Position numbers and translations under genes: made by a program
The notes under the pieces: generated by a model
Seen by the model: the letters and a program-made list of their open reading frames with translations, nothing else
Database searches by the model: none
What the model was told of the DNA's origin: nothing
Shown here: one piece after another, positions 7,266-15,165 of the stretch
Layout of the letters: each line of letters opens with the position of its first letter
How positions within the stretch are numbered: the first letter of the stretch is position 1
Origin: CAYYYP01 sp964475985
GTDB lineage: Bacteria; Bdellovibrionota; UBA1018; CAYHWW01
Length of the DNA: 22,320 nucleotides
Assembly: GCA_964475985.1 (NCBI GenBank)
Contig: CAYYYP010000052.1
Location: 1 to 22,320, forward strand
Reading direction: 5' to 3'

Positions 7266-8126
7266 GTGAAATTTTTCATTCTATCAGCCTTTGCCGCCGT
7301 GATCTTCGCTTCGGTGTACGCCCATAACGTACGCCTAGTGGACTGGCTACGTTTTCAGTCCTTAGGTACGCGAGATAAAATCGTGCAAAAACTCAGCATG
7401 ATGTTCATCGATGTACCACCAAATAAAGTCCTGCTCTATATGGTGGGCTGTGCGTTTGTGCCATTTATGCTCACCTTTTTGGCATTTTTACCCAAGCTAG
7501 TGCCGGGACTGGTCTTGGGTTGCCTCGCCGCCATTATTGGCTGGAAATTGCCCCTGCCCCTCGTGAATATGATGCTGGAGCGTCGTAACGATAAGTTCAG
7601 CGTGCAAATGGTCGATGGTTTAAGCTTGCTGGGTAATGCCATGAAATCTGGCTTAAGCGTAGTTCAGGGAATGGGCATAGTAGTGGATCAAGCGCCAAAT
7701 CCACTCTCCCAAGAGTTCAACCTAGTGCTCTCCGAGAACAAAATCGGGGTCAGTTTTGAGGACGCCCTGGTGAACCTCTCTAAACGTATACCAACGGAAG
7801 ATGTTGAGATGTTCGTAACTTCCGTCGTGATTTTAAAAGAGACGGGCGGCAATCTTGCCGAAACTTTTGATACCATCGTCGATACCATCAGGGAGCGGGT
7901 AAAGGTTCAAAACCGCATCAAATCCATGACGGCCCAAGGGTACTATCAGGGCATGACCCTGCTTGCGATTCCGCCGCTTATGGCGCTTATGATTTCGACT
8001 TCCGAACCTGGGTTTATGGACCCGGTTTTTGAGAGCCCCATCGGCTGGATCGCCATCGGTTCTGTCGTGGTGCTTGAGATAGCGGCATATTTTACCATCA
8101 AAAAAGTGATGAAAATCGACGTATGA
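7266..8126 (+). CDS. tadB: Tad inner-membrane platform protein TadB (T2SF/GspF family)
   Basis: This 286-residue protein starts at GTG 7266 with a weak GTAGGGA upstream. Membrane segments lie at about 1-20, 54-75, 79-96, 226-243 and 260-278. The type II secretion F domain occupies about 110-245 and shows the TadB-typical segments MVDGLSLLGNAMKSGLSVVQ, IGVSFEDALVNLSKRIP, ETGGNLAETFDTIVDTIRER (split across neighbouring blocks) and MTAQGYYQGM. TadB forms the membrane base on which the CpaF motor acts. Most Tad systems have a partner, TadC, directly downstream, but none is present here. A stop at 8126 is followed by a short gap with its own promoter-like sequence. Confidence 0.87.
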   Translation: MKFFILSAFAAVIFASVYAHNVRLVDWLRFQSLGTRDKIVQKLSMMFIDVPPNKVLLYMVGCAFVPFMLTFLAFLPKLVPGLVLGCLAAIIGWKLPLPLVNMMLERRNDKFSVQMVDGLSLLGNAMKSGLSVVQGMGIVVDQAPNPLSQEFNLVLSENKIGVSFEDALVNLSKRIPTEDVEMFVTSVVILKETGGNLAETFDTIVDTIRERVKVQNRIKSMTAQGYYQGMTLLAIPPLMALMISTSEPGFMDPVFESPIGWIAIGSVVVLEIAAYFTIKKVMKIDV

Positions 8127-8142
8127 CCCCATATCAACAGTT

Positions 8143-8170
8143 TTGTTTTAGTGGGGAAGTCCGATACAAT
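8143..8170 (+). promoter_or_regulatory. Candidate promoter for the RHS-like gene
   Basis: TTGTTT (8143-8148) and TACAAT (8165-8170) are separated by 16 bases, directly after the tadB stop. Transcription would begin near 8177, leaving a leader of about 40 bases before ATG 8217. This would let the hit-like pair be expressed separately from the Tad operon. Prediction only. Confidence 0.45.
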
Positions 8171-8216
8171 AGTAATGATTGAGCCAATTCAGGTGGCTGT
8201 TTTAGGGGGAAAATCT

Positions 8217-9884
8217 ATGTTTCGTTGGGTAATGCTTCTTCTGACTCTGGTAATGACAAGCTTTGCGCATGCAAACGTGAGCACAAAAAACGGGAATTTT
8301 TATTTGCCCTTCAAAGACGTGGTCACCAGCGGCGGGCTTGAAATGGGCCTCGAAAGAACCTTCAACAGTAAAAGTTCACATAACGGTTGGTTTGGGTTTG
8401 GTTGGAGCAGCGAATATGAAACCTTCGTAGTAGCGGCCGTAGACGGCAGCATCGTAGTCCATGAAAATGGCGGCGGCGCAGTCAATCGATTTGTGCCTCC
8501 GAGCGGAGTTACCGCAACTGACGTGAATCAAGCGGTGGAAGCGGTAATGGCCGCGCGAGCCCAGGATGGTGGTAATTCAGGTGATCTTGCGAAATACCGC
8601 GAACGCCTCCGCAGTGATGCCCGTTATCGAAACGACGAGTGGGAGCGCTTCTGGCGTAGAAACCTAGTTCAGTCCCGCAACGTTGCACCAGGCACCCAGT
8701 TCCGTAGCATCAAATACAGTTTTCAAATTCTTACACGCACGGCGACCGGTTACACTCGGGTGTACGACAACGGCCGAGTTGAGACTTTCAACAATCGCGG
8801 TCAATTGACCCGCATCGCGGATAAAAATCAAAACTACGTAAATTTTAATTATGATCGTCAGAGCAGGCTTACGAGCGTCGAGGATAACTTCCATCGTCGC
8901 TTTCATTTTACCTTCAATGAACGTGGTCGTATGACGGCCCTTCAAGTGGAAGGCGGAAGAAAAGCTACGTACGCCTATGACGGTGACATGCTCATCAAGA
9001 GCACCGACGTTGATAAGAACACCTACACGTACCGATACTCTACCGATGGTCGCTACAACCTAGTAGAAGTTGGTTACGCCGATAAAACTAATATGCGTTT
9101 AGCCTATCACCCTCAAGCTCAGGGCGAAGGCATTAAGTCAGTACGAGATCGCGACGGTACCATTACCGAGTATGACTACTCAGGCGACCCCGTGAATGGT
9201 CTTAACTATTCAACTAAGGTCACGGTGAAGTCATCGGATGGCAAAGTCCTTTCGACAAATAAGTACGAATATTTTGATAAAACGAAAGCCGATGGCGAGC
9301 GTTACACCTACCGAATGGTAGCCGATGTAGACGGAGAGAAAACCGAAACCGTTTATAACGAGTGTTGTGGTTTGCCGCTCAAAATCATCACTGGAAATCA
9401 AGAGACCAGTTTTGAATACGATCAGTTTGGGCATGTGACAAAAAAGAGCACGCCTACCGAGGTCGCAGAACTTCAGTACCACCCTAAAGTGGGCAAAATT
9501 ACAAAAGTGATGCGATACTCAAGGTCGGACGCGAGCGCAAAATCCCAAGAGTGGGCGAATTATGATTACGACGAGCGTGGAAACCTAGTTTCCGCAAAAA
9601 GCTCTTCGGGTGATGCGGTGAAACTGATTTACGATAGCAACGGCCGCATCAAAGCGATGGTAGATCAGAAAAAGCAGAGGCTTGAGTTCACCTACAACGA
9701 ACAGAGCCAGCCCATCACCATTGCCGATCCAGCCTTGGGGCGCATCAATGTGGCCTACGGTCCCACGGGCGAAATCAAAAACGTAACCTCCACGGGCGGT
9801 CGTCAGATTGCTTCGCAGGTTTCGAATTCTTTTTACAAGCTCGTAAACCTTTTGCGCCCGGCCGGCATCACGCTTACGAAATAG
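8217..9884 (+). CDS. Exported RHS/YD-repeat protein, probable Bd0109-like hit-locus protein
   Basis: I take ATG 8217 as the start: AGGGGGA (8204-8210) lies six bases upstream and the product then begins with a typical signal peptide (residues 1-19, ending SFAHA). The frame is open to a GTG at 8151 but that would bury the signal peptide. The 555-residue protein has a DUF6531-type N-terminus (NGNFYLPFKDVVTSGGLEMG, then HNGWFGFGWSSEYE), a charged linker (about 95-150) and many RHS/YD-type repeats (YDNGRVETFNNRGQLT, YDRQSRLTSVEDN, YDERGNLVSA, YDSNGRIKAM). It ends without a toxin domain or the usual RHS core boundary, so it is not a standard polymorphic toxin. Position after tadB and before a 100-residue secreted protein resembles Bdellovibrio Bd0109. 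The hit-locus identity is inference from synteny. Confidence 0.8.
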   Translation: MFRWVMLLLTLVMTSFAHANVSTKNGNFYLPFKDVVTSGGLEMGLERTFNSKSSHNGWFGFGWSSEYETFVVAAVDGSIVVHENGGGAVNRFVPPSGVTATDVNQAVEAVMAARAQDGGNSGDLAKYRERLRSDARYRNDEWERFWRRNLVQSRNVAPGTQFRSIKYSFQILTRTATGYTRVYDNGRVETFNNRGQLTRIADKNQNYVNFNYDRQSRLTSVEDNFHRRFHFTFNERGRMTALQVEGGRKATYAYDGDMLIKSTDVDKNTYTYRYSTDGRYNLVEVGYADKTNMRLAYHPQAQGEGIKSVRDRDGTITEYDYSGDPVNGLNYSTKVTVKSSDGKVLSTNKYEYFDKTKADGERYTYRMVADVDGEKTETVYNECCGLPLKIITGNQETSFEYDQFGHVTKKSTPTEVAELQYHPKVGKITKVMRYSRSDASAKSQEWANYDYDERGNLVSAKSSSGDAVKLIYDSNGRIKAMVDQKKQRLEFTYNEQSQPITIADPALGRINVAYGPTGEIKNVTSTGGRQIASQVSNSFYKLVNLLRPAGITLTK

Positions 9885-9908
9885 TTTAAATAGAAAAGGT
9901 TGATAAAA

Positions 9909-10211
9909 ATGAAATTCCAGAAAAGATCTAAAAAACCAGCGGTGAAACGAACGGTGCCCCTCTTGTTCTTGATCCTGTTCGCAGGCCTTTTGAGCGGCAA
10001 GCTTGTTTGGAGCACTTGCCCCGATGACCGCGCCGGCGCTCGGCCTGCGCTGCCGACACCCGAGGCGGCCGAGGAAACTCCGGTTGCACCTCATGGACGT
10101 GCAGCAAGTGAAACTGTCCAGGCAACGACAACCCCGACTGCGACAGCTCCAGCTGCTCCTGCGGCACCCACTCCGGCCGCACCTGCGCCACGCGCCCCAG
10201 CTCGCCGCTAG
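9909..10211 (+). CDS. Small secreted or membrane-anchored Pro/Ala-rich protein, probable Bd0108-like hit protein
   Basis: AGAAAAGG (9892-9899) precedes ATG 9909, giving 100 residues. An upstream TTG at 9900 is less likely. Residues 1-15 are strongly basic (KRSKKPAVKR), 16-30 are hydrophobic (VPLLFLILFAGLLSG), and a single Cys is at 37 without a proper lipobox. The remaining 60 residues are low-complexity Ala, Pro and Thr, ending with basic residues. It follows the RHS-like gene by 24 bases, so the two are co-transcribed. Length, signal sequence and position match what I remember of Bd0108 of B. bacteriovorus (about 101 residues), the small protein whose mutation accompanies prey-independent growth. 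Low complexity means sequence similarity may be poor, so this rests on context. Confidence 0.65.
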   Translation: MKFQKRSKKPAVKRTVPLLFLILFAGLLSGKLVWSTCPDDRAGARPALPTPEAAEETPVAPHGRAASETVQATTTPTATAPAAPAAPTPAAPAPRAPARR

Positions 10212-10320
10212 TCCTAGCCCCGTCTTAATTGGTCATTTTAAAAACCGGTTAAGGCTATAACTATAAAATATTTAGTTGTTGTCGGTTTACCCAAGATTTC
10301 GTGGTATAGCCCCGCTCGTT
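10212..10320 (+). promoter_or_regulatory. AT-rich intergenic region before the helicase; weak promoter elements
   Basis: The 109 bases between the hit-like pair and the helicase contain a palindrome AACCGGTT (10243-10250), a TATAAA (10263-10268) and a TATAGC (10305-10310) that could be -10 boxes. None has a well-spaced -35. If TATAGC were used, transcription would begin only a few bases before ATG 10321, giving a leaderless or nearly leaderless mRNA. No terminator hairpin with a T-run is visible. Confidence 0.2.
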
Positions 10321-13300
10321 ATGCGGATTTCGAAACTTCGGCCCCGGCCTTCCTTTCACCAAACTCTGTTCGGGTTGGTTTATTTTTCCCTTTTTTTCGT
10401 TGCCCCCAACGCTGCATACTCCTTCAATCTCATCGGCATTCCAGAAGCCGTTTCCCGTCCTGAATTCACCACTCAGCCCGATGTCATGAAGTTCATCGAA
10501 ACTATTCTGCGCCCCATCTTGGACGAAAGTGGGCGTGAGCATCTGGTGAGGATCGCCCTTGATGACCATAATCCCCGTAAGATCATTCTTAAAACTGCTT
10601 ACGGTGAATACTCGATCACCCTCGATAGCGACGTCACTCATGCGTATCCTTCCGTAGGTATGCCACATATCACCAAGTTGCATGGTGCCCTTCGGTCATC
10701 CATCGTCGTGTCGCCCTCGACCATTGAGGACAACCAAAGGCGAGTGCGAGCCATAATCCGGTCCATGTTCAGGGCTGATCCAGAAGCCCACGTTCATCTT
10801 CGGCCTACCACCGCTAGGGTACCCACCAGACTTTCCTGGCCTCAACGGGCCGCCATCGACGCCGCGCTTTCCTTTGAAGAGCAAACTGATGCAAACGGAC
10901 TGCGCTTGGGCTTAGTCATGCCGGTGGGACTTGGGAAAACCGTAACCGCCGCCCATTACATTCGTGAGGTTGTGGCCAGAAATCCAAGTTGGAAAAAGAA
11001 GCCAAAAGTATTATTCGTCGTGGAAAACCGAGCAATACTGGATGGCGCCGTTGCTTCGTTTCAGCGGGACTTAGAAATTAACGAAGCACAAACGGCCCGT
11101 ATTTACGGAGTTCAAACCGAAGATGACGACGTAAGGCGATCTTCGGCTTCGCAGTTGAACGAAGGCCACCAAATGGTTGCCATTACTCGGTCAGGCTTGA
11201 CCACCCAGCTTGCTGAAATCAATCGCTTCATGGAGTCGGATCCCGAGCAGCCCTGGGTCGTTGTCTTTGACGAGGCCCACCATACCGGCAATGATGGCGG
11301 CCAGTTCGATGCAATCCTTGAGAGTCTTCACGATCGCATGCACGCGAAATACCGTGCCTTGTTTTTGTCGGCGACTTTTTGGCACACCGACCAAACCATC
11401 ATAACAGATGTGCTCGACGGTCACGTCCATGGTTCATTCTTGGACGACGAAGAGCAAGATGAACTGCAAAACGGATTAGGCACCGAAAAGCTCTGCATTG
11501 AACAGATGTACCGCGCCATGCAGGAGGGTTACCTTTCTCCCATTTATGGCCTTCAAATCGTAACGCAAGTAGGTGGTCGGCCAACCAAAGACCTCCTCTC
11601 TATGACCTTGCAAGTAGGGGATCAACAAAACATATTGATACATCGCTCGCTTATTGAGGATATGGCCCGGCGTATTTTAGCGAATCGAGTCGAAGGGCAG
11701 CCCGACCGTATGTTAATCGTAGCTCCATCTAGAGCCCACGCCGACTATTACGCAGCTGAGCTCGCAAAACTTTTAGACACGCCAGCCGTTCGCGCAATTC
11801 ATCGCGGAAAGAATGTGCGTCAAGACGGAATTGCGTGGCTCGACGACAGTCTTGAAGGTGAATCTGAAGCTGAACAACAAGGCCATAAATACGGTGTCGT
11901 AGTGGATATGTTCAATGAAGGTGTCGACGTTCGCGGAATCAATGCCATCATGATCGCACGGCCCTATGACTTACATACGAGCGGCGGCATCCGCAGCATG
12001 ATTCAGATCGCCGGTCGCGGTACGCGCGTTGCAGAAAATAAATCTGATTTACGTCTCATAGATTACTCGGGTTCAACGGCCATTCTCGCCAGGCGTGGGG
12101 CAAGCATCAGCGTAGAAAATCCGCCACCGAACCTTGAAAATCCCGAACGGCCAGCGCCCGTTCGTCGCCCGCCCGCATCCATCATTGTGGACGACAAAAG
12201 TTTTAATGCGGAAGAGTTTGAAGCGGTTTACATGGAACTTTTTGGCGAGATTTTCCGCCGGCCAAAAAAACGAATATTGGATTTAGACTTGGAAATTTTT
12301 CGGCGGGAAGGGGTTACGGCTTTAGAGCATGCCAGCCAGGTTTCAGGCTTTGTTTCCGTGGTGCACGTCGACCTCTACCGCTCCAGCGCCAGGGAATCCA
12401 GCGAGCTGAAACGCTATTTTCAATATCTCATCAACTTGATCCTGGCTCGAGCGCCGTTAAATGGAACGACACCCAGCGAAGCCGAAAATGAACGTTGGCG
12501 CAGGCTCCTCACTTATGAATATGACAAAATAAAATTCAAAGACGGAACAAATATAAGCCGCGATGATGAAGCAGCCGAAAGAGTTTTTTCAATGATTGCT
12601 GCGTTGGTTGAGGTTGCAAATGAACGTTTAGGACTGACCATTCCTCTCGCCGGTCTATCCTCACGCAATGCGCTCCTCGAAGCTTTGCGTAATCTTACCG
12701 GCCAAGCCCATGCATTTTTGAATGATGAACAACTTAATGCTTGGATGTACGACGGCGGTCCACAATCGTTAAAGACAAAACTTCTCAATATGGCCGAAAT
12801 CACTAAAGTGGGAAGGATCGTGACTAAGTCCGATGCCGTGGCGTTTATCATGAAGTCGATCCAGCCGATTCCGGCAGGTGCTCGATTGCAGACACTTAAG
12901 GCACGACTCGCTCACGCTTTTCGTGGAAGGTTCGTTACTCCACATAACAATCAAAATACTCCACGCTCCCAGGCCGAGCGATTCAGCCAAGCCTTTGTTG
13001 CAATTGCCGAAACTCTCAATGCGATCCGCAACACCGAGGTAATTAACATTGAAACACTGCGCCAAACCGCAAATATTGAGTCGGTTTACCGAGTGCTCTT
13101 TCCCGAAAGATTTACGCGCGCTGATCGCCAAGAGGATATTCGGGCCCAAAGCGGCGACTTACAATTCACCGCCGAGATCCGTTCGGCCTGGATTGCGGGA
13201 AACGTTATGCGAGTCGTCGATGAAGTCATGCGCGCAGATGGGTTTTTACCGAAAAATAAAAATCTATCCGGATACTTTGTATCGCTGATGCCATACGCGG

Positions 13301-14001
13301 CATCCCCGGAAGACAACGCCGCGTTAAAAGCACGTTTGATGGCTTTGAATTGGATGCCGTCGGATCTCAAAACTATGATGGGGAATGAAGGTTCCGTTTA
13401 CGTACGGGTATTCGCGGCCGTTCAGCAAATTGCCTTGGCGATGGGTCTTGATCCGCATTTGATACAAGGCTTAGCCGATGCCAATGGACTGCGCCGAGTC
13501 TTAGGATTCATTCGTCATGACGGCATTGATTCTGAGGATGCTCGCAATATCGGTGCAGCGTTAAGACTACATGGTCCAGATCATCCTCGTTATAAACTCG
13601 CAGCCGGCACAAGTTTTAGGGTTTGGCAGGAAGAAAATACTTTTAGTTTAGTAAAAGAGCGTCTCACTAATTCGGCCTTGCCGGGTGAAACGTTGGTTCA
13701 ACAAATAGATCGATTACTTCGTCGTTTAAAAAATTCGATCTACGTTCCACCGATTAGACGTTTCATCACGATGCAGACTTGGAGTGCGACGGATTCCAGC
13801 AACGCCGCCAATATTCTCGGTGCCGCTCAACGAGTTTTTATTTCCCTCGCAGCAATTGCGACCGAAGCTAAAGCCCAAGGCCTAACCGACGTAGAGCCCA
13901 CGGAAATTTACCGACGTGAAACCATGGCGAAGTTTTTAAGCGATCTTGAACGGGCAGGGGCACCGGGCGAATCAAATTGCGAAGGAAGTATGGGAGGTTG
14001 A
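10321..14001 (+). CDS. Large SF2 (DEAD/DEAH-type) helicase with N-terminal signal peptide and repeat-rich C-terminal half
   Basis: From ATG 10321 the product is 1226 residues; the frame is open to 10276, but the later Met gives a proper signal peptide: basic MRISKLRPRP, hydrophobic LFGLVYFSLFFVAP, then NAAYS near residue 36. The helicase core has Walker A (GLGKT, 203-207), a DEAH box (FDEAHH, D317), SAT (350-352) and motif VI (QIAGRGTR, 562-569), with motif V-like NEGVDVRGINAIMIAR before it. This places it with ResIII/Helicase_C type SF2 proteins. About 650 residues follow with no recognised domain and an apparent repeat of about 140 residues. No methylase or nuclease domain or partner gene is seen, so it is not an obvious restriction subunit. 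An exported ATP-dependent helicase is unusual; a membrane anchor is the alternative. No good ribosome site precedes the start. Confidence 0.82.
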   Translation: MRISKLRPRPSFHQTLFGLVYFSLFFVAPNAAYSFNLIGIPEAVSRPEFTTQPDVMKFIETILRPILDESGREHLVRIALDDHNPRKIILKTAYGEYSITLDSDVTHAYPSVGMPHITKLHGALRSSIVVSPSTIEDNQRRVRAIIRSMFRADPEAHVHLRPTTARVPTRLSWPQRAAIDAALSFEEQTDANGLRLGLVMPVGLGKTVTAAHYIREVVARNPSWKKKPKVLFVVENRAILDGAVASFQRDLEINEAQTARIYGVQTEDDDVRRSSASQLNEGHQMVAITRSGLTTQLAEINRFMESDPEQPWVVVFDEAHHTGNDGGQFDAILESLHDRMHAKYRALFLSATFWHTDQTIITDVLDGHVHGSFLDDEEQDELQNGLGTEKLCIEQMYRAMQEGYLSPIYGLQIVTQVGGRPTKDLLSMTLQVGDQQNILIHRSLIEDMARRILANRVEGQPDRMLIVAPSRAHADYYAAELAKLLDTPAVRAIHRGKNVRQDGIAWLDDSLEGESEAEQQGHKYGVVVDMFNEGVDVRGINAIMIARPYDLHTSGGIRSMIQIAGRGTRVAENKSDLRLIDYSGSTAILARRGASISVENPPPNLENPERPAPVRRPPASIIVDDKSFNAEEFEAVYMELFGEIFRRPKKRILDLDLEIFRREGVTALEHASQVSGFVSVVHVDLYRSSARESSELKRYFQYLINLILARAPLNGTTPSEAENERWRRLLTYEYDKIKFKDGTNISRDDEAAERVFSMIAALVEVANERLGLTIPLAGLSSRNALLEALRNLTGQAHAFLNDEQLNAWMYDGGPQSLKTKLLNMAEITKVGRIVTKSDAVAFIMKSIQPIPAGARLQTLKARLAHAFRGRFVTPHNNQNTPRSQAERFSQAFVAIAETLNAIRNTEVINIETLRQTANIESVYRVLFPERFTRADRQEDIRAQSGDLQFTAEIRSAWIAGNVMRVVDEVMRADGFLPKNKNLSGYFVSLMPYAASPEDNAALKARLMALNWMPSDLKTMMGNEGSVYVRVFAAVQQIALAMGLDPHLIQGLADANGLRRVLGFIRHDGIDSEDARNIGAALRLHGPDHPRYKLAAGTSFRVWQEENTFSLVKERLTNSALPGETLVQQIDRLLRRLKNSIYVPPIRRFITMQTWSATDSSNAANILGAAQRVFISLAAIATEAKAQGLTDVEPTEIYRRETMAKFLSDLERAGAPGESNCEGSMGG

Positions 14002-14013
14002 TCTCGATCAACC
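13996..14013. terminator. Short hairpin at the convergent gene ends
   Basis: GGTTGAT (13996-14002) and ATCAACC (14007-14013) pair perfectly around CTCG, overlapping the helicase stop codon. No T-run follows on either strand, so this would be a weak or factor-assisted terminator between the convergent helicase and the minus-strand gene ending at 14038. Confidence 0.35.
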
Positions 14014-14037
14014 TTGTAACAACTTTGGACCAACCTT

Positions 14038-15165
14038 TTAGGGCAAAAGCTCCCGAATTCTTGAGGAGAGGCCATGACTTGCATCGGCATGACCATTGAG
14101 TGCGGACTGGCACTGAGTGGAATTGACGAAATGAACTTCACGCCCGTTGGTATTATGGCTAGCATCCGTGAGTTGGTCGCTATCGCGATCATAAAAACGA
14201 GTTGAAGCAAAGATGGCGCTTTCGCTTAAAGCCAGGGCTTCCATAAAGGAAATGGAATCGATGAGTTTAGAAAAGTCATATCTCTGCTCTCTGATTTTCA
14301 CGACATTGCCCAGCACTAGATCGGGAAATAAATGTCTGGTGAGTTGATCCTGGAAATGTTGGTTTCGACGTTCTCGGTTTTGCTTCTCAGTCTCGACTGA
14401 CACTGCATTCTCTATACGAGGGCTTAAGTAGCGGATTTTTAATTCATGGCCGCCCCAGCCTCCGAGAACACTACTTACTACGGCGGCCACCGGATAAACG
14501 ATTGCCGCTAAATGAGGATGAGCTTGAAAAACGTCTACGAACGCAAGCAGTTGCGCGACAATTAATCCACCAGCCGCCGGTACGCCAAGTTCACCTGCTT
14601 GACTGCTAAGGGCTCGATTCAATTTATCTCCGGTGCCGAGCAACCAATTGAACTCAGGTACGACCTTTAAGCTTTGAGCTTGATGAAAGAGCGTGAAAAA
14701 GTATTGTGCCATCAGTTTTACGGTATGGTCTTCAAGGGCGAGGGCTTCTTTTCTCGCTTGCCATTTCTCGTCATCACTGACGGCAGCCCTTACCGGCGTT
14801 TCCATACTTTCGTAGCGGTCCAGAAGGGCTTTTGCTCGTCGCTGGACCTCGTCGAGTTGCCGAAGAGTTTCGGTATAAATCCTAGGGTAAACATCGTCTG
14901 AAAGATGGGGGAGCGCTGCAATGGCGGTCCTAATAAGCGGCCTGTAGTCCTGAATGCGAGACCTGCGTATTTCTTGGTTCCGGAGCATCTCAGCCCTGCG
15001 TGCTGCGTCTGCCGCCGTGTCTTCTTCACGAACTATTTCTCCTGGGGTAATCAGCGCTGTGACTATGGTTGCCGCCGGGGCTGCTTCATTGCTTTCATCA
15101 TTTTCGGCATAAAGGTTGGAAACGGAAAGGAAGCTTAACAAAATCAAAAGTAGATTACGACGCAT
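14038..15165 (-). CDS. Unknown exported protein, 375 residues
   Basis: The product begins with a clear Sec signal peptide (MRRNLLLILLSFLSVSNLYA, then acidic ENDESNEAAPAA). AAGGGG lies about seven bases upstream of the ATG. The middle is helical and charged (about residues 50-150, with many Arg, Glu and Leu). A more hydrophobic Ala/Val/Leu stretch (about 195-240, LIVAQLLAFVDVF and AAIVYPVAAVVSSVLGG) may hold one or two membrane or hairpin helices. The C-terminal part is hydrophilic (FYDRDSDQLTDASHNTNG). I do not recognise a family. It converges with the exported helicase gene with 36 bases between stops, and its neighbours on the far side are also small secreted proteins. Envelope location is supported by the signal peptide; function unknown. 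Confidence 0.7.
   Translation of the reverse strand: MRRNLLLILLSFLSVSNLYAENDESNEAAPAATIVTALITPGEIVREEDTAADAARRAEMLRNQEIRRSRIQDYRPLIRTAIAALPHLSDDVYPRIYTETLRQLDEVQRRAKALLDRYESMETPVRAAVSDDEKWQARKEALALEDHTVKLMAQYFFTLFHQAQSLKVVPEFNWLLGTGDKLNRALSSQAGELGVPAAGGLIVAQLLAFVDVFQAHPHLAAIVYPVAAVVSSVLGGWGGHELKIRYLSPRIENAVSVETEKQNRERRNQHFQDQLTRHLFPDLVLGNVVKIREQRYDFSKLIDSISFMEALALSESAIFASTRFYDRDSDQLTDASHNTNGREVHFVNSTQCQSALNGHADASHGLSSRIRELLP

Noticed and set aside
8151..8216. Upstream GTG start for the RHS-like gene
   Set aside because: It would place 22 residues before a typical signal peptide; ATG 8217 has AGGGGGA six bases upstream and gives an exported protein.
8217..9884. RHS protein as a polymorphic toxin with an immunity gene
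   Set aside because: The protein ends soon after the last YD-type repeats with no C-terminal toxin domain, and the next gene is a secreted low-complexity protein rather than an immunity protein.
10321..14001. Helicase as a restriction-modification or phage-defence subunit
   Set aside because: No methylase, nuclease or specificity gene is adjacent, and a signal peptide would remove it from the cytoplasm. The SF2 core alone is not enough to claim a defence system.
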